Positions 26,428-33,406 of a stretch of DNA of 46,716 nucleotides are shown here, one piece after another (the stretch's first letter is position 1; the number at the start of each line of letters is the position of its first letter). Under the pieces are notes generated by a model. The model was not told the DNA's origin, made no database searches, and saw only the letters and a list, made by a program, of their open reading frames with translations. The position numbers and the translations under genes are program-made. The DNA is from Flavobacteriales bacterium (lineage in GTDB: Bacteria; Bacteroidota; Bacteroidia; Flavobacteriales_D; Sanyastnellaceae), in the NCBI GenBank assembly GCA_002683345.1, contig NYSX01000015.1, positions 1 to 46,716 of the forward strand. The letters run 5' to 3'.

Positions 26428-27277
26428 GCGTCAGGATCTCCTCGGTGTTGGTCCGAATGGTCTCACATAAGCCGTCCAACGGGAGGTCATTTTCATCCAC
26501 CCCAAACGGATCTTCGATTTCCTCCGCAATCAACTCCACACTCACGAGGATGTAAAACACCAGCATCACCACGGGCACCGCCCACCAGCCGAAGGTGGTC
26601 ACAAAGCCCAACGGGAGGGTCACCACGTACAGGAAGATGAATTTCTTCATGAACATGCTGTAGCTGTAGGGAATGGGGGTCTTGAGGATGCGTTCGCATG
26701 CGCCAAGGATGTCGACCATGCGCTCGAGGTTTTGGGAGACCAACCAATGTTGTTGGGCTGTCCACTCTCCCGACGAAAGTCGCTTCATGGCTTCGCGTTC
26801 CATGGCTTGCGCCCATGCATTGGGCGCGTGGTCTGCCGACACAAACGGCGCGCCCTCGGGCCGCAACGGCTCCTCGGGTTGGGAAGGGCGCAAATGGTCG
26901 CGCAACGCCTCCACAAAGCCGGGGATGTGGGCTCGAAAGAAATCCGCCGTGGCCTCGTCTGTGCTGAATTCACGCACACGGGTGGCCAAGGTGCGTGACA
27001 CGTTCACCAAACCACCCCACTGCTTTCGTCCCTCCCACCAACGGTCGTAGGCGGTGTTGGTTCGAAACACCAGAAAGAGAGAAAGGACAAAGCCCAACAG
27101 CGAATGCACCACGTTGCTCAGCTCCACGGGCTCCTCGAGGTAATGAAGCTCGACGTAGCACACGCCCGCACTCAGCACGCCCATGGCGAGCATCAACGGG
27201 AACAACTTGCGAAACACCTGCCGGCTGTACGCCGCGAAAATCAGGCTGAACCAGCTCTTGGGGTTGTAGTGAATCAT
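26420..27277 (-). CDS. Bestrophin/RFP-TM family anion channel
   Basis: 285 residues, the usual size for bacterial bestrophin-like proteins (formerly UPF0187). Landmarks are the N-terminal HYNPKSWFSLIF, the pore-region LLGFVLSLFLVFRTNTAYDRWWEGRKQWGGLVN, the helix with ANNW-like SQNLERMVDILGACERI, and PIPYSYSMFMKKFIFLYVVTLP; the C-terminus has VELIAEEIEDPFG, a bestrophin hallmark that binds Ca2+ in animal members. It forms a pentameric chloride- or bicarbonate-type channel in the inner membrane. A TAAGTTTG -7 box lies 25 bases upstream. A decayed SulP anion transporter lies just upstream on the same strand. Confidence 0.92.
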   Translation of the reverse strand: MIHYNPKSWFSLIFAAYSRQVFRKLFPLMLAMGVLSAGVCYVELHYLEEPVELSNVVHSLLGFVLSLFLVFRTNTAYDRWWEGRKQWGGLVNVSRTLATRVREFSTDEATADFFRAHIPGFVEALRDHLRPSQPEEPLRPEGAPFVSADHAPNAWAQAMEREAMKRLSSGEWTAQQHWLVSQNLERMVDILGACERILKTPIPYSYSMFMKKFIFLYVVTLPLGFVTTFGWWAVPVVMLVFYILVSVELIAEEIEDPFGVDENDLPLDGLCETIRTNTEEILTRG

Positions 27278-27302
27278 GGGGAGAACAAGGATGCGTTGGA
27301 CG

Positions 27303-27310
27303 CAAACTTA
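27303..27310 (-). promoter_or_regulatory. -7 promoter box of the bestrophin gene
   Basis: TAAGTTTG on the coding strand fits TAnnTTTG exactly and lies 25 bases before the ATG at 27277, giving a short untranslated leader. It also sits between the SulP remnant and bestrophin, so bestrophin does not need read-through. Confidence 0.55.
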
Positions 27311-27329
27311 CAGACCCCGAGGAGAGGTC

Positions 27330-27703
27330 TCACGTTTGGTCCGTCAACACCTTGTAGGTCGGGTCCTCGAAGTGGTTGACTTCGATCAAATTGTCGGCCT
27401 TGTCCATGAGGCCCGTCAAGGCAGCCATGGGCAACCGCTCGATCAAAGGCGCCCCAAACAAGATGAACACCAAGAGCATCACCGCAGCCACAATGCCACT
27501 CAACCGGGCGCGTGCCCCGGAGCTGACGTTGATCAGGCTTTGGCCAATCATGGCGCATCCCCCCATCCCACTGAACAAGCCGCTCAAAATGTTGGCGGCG
27601 CCTTGCGCAACGCATTCTCGGTTGCCATGGCCACGGTCAATCCACTCAGAATTTCCAAGCGGTAGTCCACCGTTTGGCGGAAATCAAAAAGGGCAATGCG
27701 CAT
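27330..27703 (-). pseudogene. SulP family anion transporter remnant with two internal deletions
   Basis: Three conserved SulP pieces are joined in the right order but most of the protein is missing. From ATG 27703, a typical SulP start is read ([24 protein letters not shown]), which then needs a frame change near 27621-27640. The second piece, in another frame, reads [36 protein letters not shown] and [10 protein letters not shown], the conserved late membrane part of bicarbonate/sulphate SulP proteins. At 27400-27412 it jumps in frame to [19 protein letters not shown], the end of the STAS domain. About 125 codons remain of a family that is usually about 500 or more residues. It cannot be a working transporter. 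The alternative is an assembly collapse rather than a natural deletion. Confidence 0.85.
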
Positions 27704-27767
27704 CGTGCAGGGTCTGAAAATGAAGGCGCAAAGGCACCGCCTCGATTTGACTTTGACCCTGAAAGAC

Positions 27768-28088
27768 TCAGGCTTCCTTCACAAACAAGTCGTGGACAAT
27801 GTTGCCCTCTCCGAAGACCTCCATGCTTTCGCAGGCTTCCACCATGCGCTTGCGGGCCTCCATCAAGGTCTCGTGGCCCTCGATCTGCGCATTCTCGAGC
27901 GCTTCTCTGTTAGGCCATTGCGCGTAGGCCCAATACGTCCCGCCCACCCACGTATGAAGGCGTGAACCGAGGCTTCCACACTTGGCGTGAATTTCCCGCG
28001 TCACGTCGGCCCACGCCGCTTCAAACGCAGCTTCTTGGCCCTTTTTCACTTGGAACACGTAGAGGATGGCGTGGGGTTTGTCAGTCAT
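27768..28088 (-). CDS. Antibiotic-biosynthesis-monooxygenase (ABM) fold protein
   Basis: 106 residues, the size of a single dimeric ferredoxin-like ABM domain. It reads HAILYVFQVKKGQEAAFEAAW, then a helix, GSLGSRLHTWVGGTYWAYAQWPNREALENA, and a second helix with MEARKRMVEACE. These proteins are cytosolic dimers; members include haem-degrading and quinone monooxygenases, but none of the specific catalytic residues is diagnostic here, so only the fold is called. A TAGTTTTG -7 box lies 22 bases upstream of the ATG. It diverges from the cytochrome c peroxidase gene. Confidence 0.83.
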   Translation of the reverse strand: MTDKPHAILYVFQVKKGQEAAFEAAWADVTREIHAKCGSLGSRLHTWVGGTYWAYAQWPNREALENAQIEGHETLMEARKRMVEACESMEVFGEGNIVHDLFVKEA

Positions 28089-28110
28089 GGCGTCCGGCTT
28101 TTGAAGGCCC

Positions 28111-28118
28111 CAAAACTA
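28111..28118 (-). promoter_or_regulatory. -7 promoter box of the ABM gene
   Basis: CAAAACTA on plus is TAGTTTTG on the coding strand, an exact TAnnTTTG match 22 bases before the ATG at 28088. It lies in the 88-base divergent region shared with the cytochrome c peroxidase gene. Confidence 0.5.
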
Positions 28119-28162
28119 CATCACGACTTCCCGAAGCAACGAAGGAACGTTCTCGTGCGATG

Positions 28163-28170
28163 TAATTTCG
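28163..28170 (+). promoter_or_regulatory. -7 promoter box of the cytochrome c peroxidase gene
   Basis: TAATTTCG has one mismatch to TAnnTTTG and ends six bases before the ATG at 28177, implying an mRNA with almost no leader. Confidence 0.4.
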
Positions 28171-28176
28171 ACAGGC

Positions 28177-29190
28177 ATGCCCACGGAGATTCGACATACC
28201 CTCCTCTGGAGCACGGTGCTCGTGCTCGTGGGCTGTGAGCCCGAGGTCCCTGCTTTCACCGTGGCAGACATTCGCGAAGTCCCCGCGCACTTTCCCGCCT
28301 ACGTCGAGCCCGCAGACAACCTGCTGAACGAGGCCAAATGGGAACTCGGGCGACACCTCTTCTTCGACGAACGGTTCTCGGCGGATGGCATGCTCAGCTG
28401 CGCCAGCTGCCACAACCCTTCCCTGGCCATGGCCGATTCACTTGCCGTGACGCCAGGCACCTCCGGCGCCTTGGGGGTCCGGAATGCCCCTGCCTTGGTC
28501 AACCTTGCGTGGCAACCGCGATTTCACCGGGAAGGCGGCGTCCCCTCGCTCGAGGCCCAAGTGCTCGCCCCGGTGCAAGAGCCCACCGAATTCCACCGCG
28601 ACTTGGTCGAATTGGTGGACCAGCTCGGTCAAGACCCGCAATACCAGAAATGGGCCCAAGAAGGATTTGACCGTCCCTTTGACGCCTACGTCATGACCCG
28701 GGCGCTGGCAGCGTTTCAGCGCACCCTGATCAGTGGATCCTCGCCTTACGACCGCTGGCTCCAAGGCGAGACCGAAGCCCTTTCTCCTGCCGCGCTTCGG
28801 GGGCGTGAACGCTTTGAGGAATTCGAATGCGCCTCGTGCCACCCGGGAGTGATGTTGTCGGATTTCACCACGCACAACACGGGATTGTACGAGACTTACG
28901 TGGACCAAGGGGCGTACCGTTTGACCTTCGATTCAACCGACATAGGCGCCTTTAAAACGCCATCGCTACGAAACGTGGCCTTGACGGCCCCGTACATGTT
29001 TGATGGCTCCTTGCCCACCCTGGAATCGGTCCTTGAACACTATGCCTCGGGCGGCAGCGGACATGTCAACCAAGATGCGCGCATTCAGGCCCGGGACCTG
29101 TCAGCCCAAGACCGGAGCGACTTGATCGCTTTCTTGGAATCCTTGACGGACGACGAATTTGTCACTTGGGCTGAAGGCCTGCGTCCCTGA
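28177..29190 (+). CDS. Di-haem cytochrome c peroxidase (CcpA/MauG family) lipoprotein
   Basis: 337 residues. The leader ends VLVLVGC, so Cys 20 is probably a lipid anchor and the enzyme periplasmic. Two c-type haem sites are present: CASCH at 75-79 and CASCH at 218-222. Between them are the family blocks LGRHLFFDERFSADG, RNAPALVNLAWQPRFHREGG and QVLAPVQEPTEF. The distal TPSLRNVALTAPYMFDGSL supplies Met 274, a likely axial ligand of the electron-transfer haem. It reduces hydrogen peroxide using electrons from the respiratory chain; the MauG-like alternative (cofactor maturation) is less likely without a methylamine dehydrogenase nearby. The stop abuts the convergent PQQ-dehydrogenase gene with no gap. 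Confidence 0.93.
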   Translation: MPTEIRHTLLWSTVLVLVGCEPEVPAFTVADIREVPAHFPAYVEPADNLLNEAKWELGRHLFFDERFSADGMLSCASCHNPSLAMADSLAVTPGTSGALGVRNAPALVNLAWQPRFHREGGVPSLEAQVLAPVQEPTEFHRDLVELVDQLGQDPQYQKWAQEGFDRPFDAYVMTRALAAFQRTLISGSSPYDRWLQGETEALSPAALRGRERFEEFECASCHPGVMLSDFTTHNTGLYETYVDQGAYRLTFDSTDIGAFKTPSLRNVALTAPYMFDGSLPTLESVLEHYASGGSGHVNQDARIQARDLSAQDRSDLIAFLESLTDDEFVTWAEGLRP

Positions 29191-30639
29191 TCAATCCCGT
29201 TCTACAAGCACCGTCGAGGTCCATCGTTCCCCGTTCTCGGCGCGCACCTCCAGCACGTAAAGGCCCGTTTGCACGTCCCCCAACCGGACGTACAGCAACC
29301 CTGGCCCGTGCAGCGCGAGGGGCTCCGCGCCCAAGACCATGCGACCAGACATGTCGTGCAGGTAGACGTCGACCTCTTCCACGGATTCAGGCAAAAACAT
29401 GGAAACCCCATCCCGGGCGGGCTGCGGGAACACCTTGCCCACAGCTTGCGGCGTCTCCAGCAGCTGGGTCAAAAACACCTCGTTCAGGTCATTCACGGGC
29501 TCAAGGGCATCGTACGAGAAGTCGGGATTGACCAATTCCAAAATGCGGTCGTCCTCTTCGGCTGCGAGGTAGTTCCACCCGTTGATTTCTTGGTTGGACG
29601 TGGTCACAAACACCCGTCCGTTGGGCGCCACAAGTACGTCCCGCAGCCGGCCGTACTCGTTGTACAGAATGCTGTCCTCATGGGTTACTTGCGTGCCCGT
29701 TTCGTCGAGGTGAAGGATGCGCAGGTGTTGCTTTTTCAAGAAGGTCAACAGCAAGGAATTTTCCCACTCCGGGATCGACGCGTGGTCGAAGTAGTCCATC
29801 CCACAAGGTGCCTGCGTCGGACTCCACGAAGCCAAGGGTTCTCGGGCATCCAACGAATCGCACAAGGCCTCTTCCATGGGGGAGTCGCAAGGACCCTCGA
29901 TTAAGGGCCAACCGTAGTTCGCGCCTTTTTGGATGAGGTTCACTTCGTCGTCTGTGGCCGGGCCGTGCTCAGAGGCGTACAGCTGCCCCTCGTCTGAGAA
30001 GACAAGGCCCTGCGGATTGCGGTGTCCCCAGCTGTAAATCAGGTTGCCGTAAGGGTTGTCCGGAAGGGGATTGCCATCCCAATCCATGCGCAGGATTTTG
30101 CCGGAGAGGGACTCCAGGTTTTGGGCATTCATCTTGCTGTACGCATCCCCCATCGCCATGTACAAATGCCCGTCTGGCCCTTCCAACAGGCGACTCCCAT
30201 TGTGGGACGAATTGCCCCGAAAATCCGGAATCAAAATCTCCTCATCCACCACGCGGCGCTGTGGGATGGAATACCTCAAGCGCGACAACCGGCTGCGCCA
30301 CTCGCCGTAGGCGTAATGCACATAGATGAAGGGCGTCCGGGGAAAGTCCGGGTGAAGCGCCATGGCGTGGGCGCCGCTGTTGTCCCACGATTGGTACACC
30401 CCACTCAGCGCGTGCACCTCTTCCAACACCTTGGTGTCCGGGTTCGTGCGCGTGATGCGTCCGGTTTTTTCCATGCACCACACGTGGTTGTCTGGACCCC
30501 AGACCAAATCCCAAGGCACCGTCATGTCCTCTGCCAACACCTCCACTTCTAGGGTGGTTTGGGCCCAGGCACCAGCGGTCCAACTGCAGACCATGCATGC
30601 GATGCACCTCAACATCCAACCCTTCTTCAGCGTCTTCAT
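29191..30639 (-). CDS. Secreted PQQ-dependent aldose/sorbosone dehydrogenase-like beta-propeller with T9SS domain
   Basis: 482 residues from MKTLKKGWML; an ATG further upstream is rejected because it would fall before the promoter. Signal peptide 1-26 (GAWAQ). A six-bladed propeller of the soluble glucose/sorbosone dehydrogenase (YliI/Asd) type spans about 30-390: DMTVPWDLVWGPDNHVW, GAHAMALHPDF, HNGSRLLEGPDGHLYMAMGD, YSWGHRNPQGLVF, EHGPATDDEVNLI and NYGWPLIEG. The last part (about 405-482) is a T9SS type A domain (VFPQPARDGVSMF ... YVLEVRAENGERW). It probably oxidises sugars outside the cell with bound PQQ and Ca2+. No PQQ synthesis genes are in the window. It has an exact TAATTTTG box five bases before the ATG. 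Confidence 0.9.
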   Translation of the reverse strand: MKTLKKGWMLRCIACMVCSWTAGAWAQTTLEVEVLAEDMTVPWDLVWGPDNHVWCMEKTGRITRTNPDTKVLEEVHALSGVYQSWDNSGAHAMALHPDFPRTPFIYVHYAYGEWRSRLSRLRYSIPQRRVVDEEILIPDFRGNSSHNGSRLLEGPDGHLYMAMGDAYSKMNAQNLESLSGKILRMDWDGNPLPDNPYGNLIYSWGHRNPQGLVFSDEGQLYASEHGPATDDEVNLIQKGANYGWPLIEGPCDSPMEEALCDSLDAREPLASWSPTQAPCGMDYFDHASIPEWENSLLLTFLKKQHLRILHLDETGTQVTHEDSILYNEYGRLRDVLVAPNGRVFVTTSNQEINGWNYLAAEEDDRILELVNPDFSYDALEPVNDLNEVFLTQLLETPQAVGKVFPQPARDGVSMFLPESVEEVDVYLHDMSGRMVLGAEPLALHGPGLLYVRLGDVQTGLYVLEVRAENGERWTSTVLVERD

Positions 30640-30644
30640 GGATG

Positions 30645-30652
30645 CAAAATTA
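30645..30652 (-). promoter_or_regulatory. Promoter of the PQQ-dehydrogenase gene (TTG-N17-TAATTTTG)
   Basis: TAATTTTG on the coding strand is an exact match to TAnnTTTG, five bases before the ATG at 30639. A TTG at 30670-30672 lies 17 bases upstream of it and fits the -33 element. That TTG is formed by the T-tract of the preceding terminator. Confidence 0.65.
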
Positions 30653-30670
30653 GGTGGAACAGTCGTGCAC

Positions 30671-30702
30671 AAAAAAGGCGCCGGAGCAAAGCCCCGGCGC
30701 CG
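30671..30702 (-). terminator. Rho-independent terminator after the small lipoprotein gene
   Basis: On the coding strand, a GC-only stem GGCGCCGG/CCGGCGCC (arms at 30677-30702) encloses a short loop and is followed by TTTTTT (30676-30671). It lies 31 bases after the stop of the 101-residue lipoprotein gene and ends the SPFH-NfeD-lipoprotein transcript. Confidence 0.85.
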
Positions 30703-30733
30703 GTTCGTGAATGGCCCCGAGATGGGGAAATCC

Positions 30734-31039
30734 TCAGTCCATGCTTTCGCAAGCCAGCAGTGTCACCATGGGGCCCACCATGCAAATGCTGAAATAGTCT
30801 GATTCTTCCTCGTATTCAACCCTGAGACGCATGCCTGGGTCAGGATCCGAGATGAATTCGCCCAAATTCAACGGCTCCAACACGGCTCCCTCGTCAGCCT
30901 CAATCACCCAACCGCATCCGTCGAGCCCCGTGTAATCAAGCAAGGTGGCGTTTCCTGGCCGCAAGCCATCGACACAGCCCACGCAAAGCATGGCAAGGAC
31001 TGCGAGGAAGGCGCCAGCCAACTCAGTCTTTGGCCGCAT
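30734..31039 (-). CDS. Small lipoprotein, unknown function
   Basis: 101 residues. The signal ends AMLCVGC, so Cys 22 is a likely lipidation site. The mature part is a small beta domain with the phrases DYTGLDGCGWVIEADEG, LEPLNL and YFSICMVGPMVTLLAC; the three Cys residues could form disulphides. I recognise this pattern as a recurrent small lipoprotein in Bacteroidota but cannot give a function. Its start lies 17 bases inside the end of the SPFH gene, so it is the third gene of the NfeD-SPFH operon, and a strong terminator follows. Confidence 0.78.
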   Translation of the reverse strand: MRPKTELAGAFLAVLAMLCVGCVDGLRPGNATLLDYTGLDGCGWVIEADEGAVLEPLNLGEFISDPDPGMRLRVEYEEESDYFSICMVGPMVTLLACESMD

Positions 31040-32018
31040 TCATCAATTCCTTGATGCCCCCCACGCTGCTCATCAAACCGCTCGCCTCGTAGGGCATGAA
31101 CACCGTCTTGGAACCCGTTCCGCCTTCTCGCAGCACTTGGTCCATCATTTCGATGTACTTCACCGCAATGAGGTACTGGGTGGGGTCGGCCGAGGACGTT
31201 TCCACTGCGGCGGCAATGCGGCGAATCGCCTCCGCCTCCGCTTCTGCGACTGCCAAGCGCGCCGACGCCTCGCCCTCTGCCTTGAGGATGCGGGCTTGCT
31301 TCTCGCCTTCCGCCTGGTTGATGTCGGCGCCCTTCCGGCCTTCTGCCTCGAGGATGGCCGCCGTTTTGGTGCCTTCGGCGTCGATGATTTGGGCACGACG
31401 CGTGCGCTCAGCACGCATCTGCTTTTCCATCGCCTCCTTGATGTCGGTCGGCGGGTTGATGTCCTGCAATTCGACGCGGTTGACCTTGACACCCCACTTG
31501 TTGGTGGCCTCGTCCAGAATCGTCCGAAGCTTCATGTTGATGGTGTCGCGCGAGGTCAAACATTCGTCCAACTCAAGCTCACCAATGACGTTCCGCAAGG
31601 TGGTCTGGGTCAACTTCTCGATGGCGTTGGGCAGGTTGTTGATCTCATACACGGCCTTGACCGCATCCGTGATTTGAAAGTAGATCAAGGCATTGATCTC
31701 GGTCACCACGTTGTCTTTGGTGATCACGCCCTGCTTGGGAAAGTCAAACACCGTTTCCCGCAAATCCACGCGGTCACGCATCTTGTACTGCACGACCTTG
31801 GTGCCGTCAGGCATTTCACCCGCCAGGCGCCACACGATGTCGCGCGGACGGTCTACGATGGGAATGATGATGTTGATGCCGGCATTGAGCGTCGTGCGGT
31901 ATTTGCCGAGGCGTTCGATGACCATGCTTTCGCTCTGACGAACGATGCGCACGCCCTTGACGACGATGACAATGGCCAAAAGCAGGAAAAGCAGGGCAAG
32001 AATGGAAGTGGGACTCAC
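31023..32018 (-). CDS. SPFH/band 7 stomatin-like membrane protein (QmcA family)
   Basis: 331 residues from a GTG that overlaps the NfeD stop by four bases (GTGA); a longer frame upstream is rejected because it would lie inside NfeD. One N-terminal membrane helix (ILALLFLLLAIVIVVKG) is followed by the SPFH domain (ESMVIERLGKYRTTLNAGINIIIP, RVDLRETVFDFPKQGVITKDNV, NAIEKLTQTTLRNVIGELELDE). A long charged coiled coil (MRAERTRRAQIIDAEGTK ... ARLAVAEAEAEAIRRIAAAVE) leads to YLIAVKYIEMM. Such proteins form large membrane-bound rings and help organise membrane microdomains with NfeD partners. Confidence 0.94.
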   Translation of the reverse strand: MSPTSILALLFLLLAIVIVVKGVRIVRQSESMVIERLGKYRTTLNAGINIIIPIVDRPRDIVWRLAGEMPDGTKVVQYKMRDRVDLRETVFDFPKQGVITKDNVVTEINALIYFQITDAVKAVYEINNLPNAIEKLTQTTLRNVIGELELDECLTSRDTINMKLRTILDEATNKWGVKVNRVELQDINPPTDIKEAMEKQMRAERTRRAQIIDAEGTKTAAILEAEGRKGADINQAEGEKQARILKAEGEASARLAVAEAEAEAIRRIAAAVETSSADPTQYLIAVKYIEMMDQVLREGGTGSKTVFMPYEASGLMSSVGGIKELMNAAKD

Positions 32019-32470
32019 GATGTGGGGGGTTGTGTGTGAACGATCAAGGTGTTGCTTTCTACGCGCTCCACCCAAACCGACGCCCGCTCTCCCGCGAGGT
32101 CTGCTTGGGCATGGGGAGCCAACTGGGCACGCCAATCGTCTCCATCCACTTTGCAGCGACCGAGGCCCGTGGCGGCATCAAAGGCCGTGGTGACGTGGCA
32201 TTCACGTCCCACCAGCGCATCGACGCCCGTGCGCGCACCCTCCGATTGAGACATGCGCAGGGCCACGGGGCGCAGAAAGAAGAACGACAAGAGGCTCAAC
32301 ACCGCGACGCTCACCAGCTGAACACTCAACCCCCAACCGAGCGCGGCCGCGCCAGCGCCTGCCAAGGCACCCACGCCCAAACACGCGAGCACAAACCCGG
32401 GCACAAACACCTCCAAGATGATGAGCCCGATGGCTGCCGCGATCCACAATTGCCAGACTTCCCACTGCAT
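32015..32470 (-). CDS. NfeD-like membrane protein
   Basis: 151 residues from MQWEVWQLW. Three membrane helices at about 8-80 (AAAIGLIILEVFVPGFVLACLGVGALAGAG is split by a Gly-rich turn) and a C-terminal OB-fold domain (GVDALVGRECHV, GRCKVDGDDWRAQL, ASVWVERVESNTLIV). This is the short NfeD type without a ClpP-like protease, which pairs with SPFH proteins. It is the first gene of the SPFH operon. A TACTTTGG box ends four bases before the ATG, directly beside the terminator of the previous gene. Confidence 0.92.
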   Translation of the reverse strand: MQWEVWQLWIAAAIGLIILEVFVPGFVLACLGVGALAGAGAAALGWGLSVQLVSVAVLSLLSFFFLRPVALRMSQSEGARTGVDALVGRECHVTTAFDAATGLGRCKVDGDDWRAQLAPHAQADLAGERASVWVERVESNTLIVHTQPPTS

Positions 32471-32486
32471 GCCTCCAAAGTAGCGC

Positions 32487-32522
32487 AAAAAAAATGCGGC
32501 GCACCCCTCGGCACGCCGCATT
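32487..32522 (-). terminator. Rho-independent terminator after the redoxin gene
   Basis: Nine-base arms AATGCGGCG (32493-32501) and CGCCGCATT (32514-32522) form a stem; on the coding strand it is followed by a run of eight T (32494-32487). It lies 19 bases after the redoxin stop. The NfeD promoter box starts immediately beyond the T-run. Confidence 0.88.
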
Positions 32523-32541
32523 CACAAAGTCGTTGGATTCC

Positions 32542-33357
32542 TCAGTCGAGGAGCGTCAGGCGACGGGTCACCTTGGTGACGTCGTCAGACACGCTGATGA
32601 GGTAGTTGCCTGCTTCAAGTGCACCGAGGTCGATGCGCTGAATGGCACCTTCACCCTGAGCTGTAGAGGTCCACACCTTGCGGCCCACGATGTTGTACAC
32701 TTCCACCGTCGCCACGCCATTGAAGCCATTCAGCTCCACGGCAAATTCACCGAGCGAGGGGTTGGGGTACACCTCGACGTTGGCTTGACCTGCAGCCACT
32801 TCTGCGGTGTTGGCCACGCCGAGGACGATGCCGTCGATGTTCGCGCCGTTGATGGCGTCCACCTGTGCCTCAACAGAAAACAAACTGGACGTGTCAAGGA
32901 CAATTTCTCGATCAGAAGGACGTACGACGTTCACCGTGGGGTATGAAATGGGGGCCCAAATGTTGAGAGCCAGCGACAGAGGACTCTCGTTGACAATGGG
33001 GTAAGTGACCCCGTTGGTCCAATCGCCCTGGGTGCCTCCTCCCATGCCTTGCACCTGAGCCAAAGTCGTAGTTGGATCGGCCTCATAAAAAATCACCCGA
33101 AGTTGGTTGGTTCCGTTTGGACCATACGCTTCGTGCAATTCTTGCAAGGCATGGGATTGATGAAAATTCCAACAATTGGAACACCAAGTGGCAGAAATTT
33201 CCACCACGGCAATCAAGCCTTGGTCCAAAATGTCAGCGTAGAGTTGGTGCTCATTCCCGTCAATGTCTGTGACGGTGAAATCAGGTGCTGTGCCAAACTG
33301 GGCGGAAGTCATCAGTGAGCTCAAACAGAGCAAGACCAACAGTGCAAGATTTTTCAT
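32542..33357 (-). CDS. Secreted redoxin/thioredoxin-fold protein with T9SS sorting domain
   Basis: 271 residues from MKNLALLVLL; the upstream in-frame ATG is rejected because it would delay the signal peptide. Signal peptide 1-20. A redoxin/AhpC-TSA-type domain (about 24-175) has DFTVTDIDGNEHQLY and the redox motif EISATWCSNCW (Cys 59, Cys 62), with the cis-proline region APISYPTVNVV. The C-terminal part (from about 193) is a T9SS type A domain (VEVYPNPSLGEFAVEL ... RLTLLD). It is expected to work as a thiol-disulphide oxidoreductase outside the cell or at its surface. It stands alone and is closed by a strong terminator. Confidence 0.9.
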   Translation of the reverse strand: MKNLALLVLLCLSSLMTSAQFGTAPDFTVTDIDGNEHQLYADILDQGLIAVVEISATWCSNCWNFHQSHALQELHEAYGPNGTNQLRVIFYEADPTTTLAQVQGMGGGTQGDWTNGVTYPIVNESPLSLALNIWAPISYPTVNVVRPSDREIVLDTSSLFSVEAQVDAINGANIDGIVLGVANTAEVAAGQANVEVYPNPSLGEFAVELNGFNGVATVEVYNIVGRKVWTSTAQGEGAIQRIDLGALEAGNYLISVSDDVTKVTRRLTLLD

Positions 33358-33406
33358 GTGTTTTGCTTTCTTGAGAGGGAGATACAGAGACAAAACCCTT
33401 CCGCGC

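Noticed and set aside
30640-30672. Start of the PQQ dehydrogenase at the upstream ATG (MCTTVPP...)
   Set aside because: That ATG precedes the exact -7 box, so it would not be transcribed from the visible promoter, and the signal peptide begins at MKTLKKG.
32019-32135. N-terminal extension of the SPFH protein by 39 residues
   Set aside because: It would lie wholly inside NfeD; the GTG at 32018 gives the usual start before the membrane helix and a GTGA junction.
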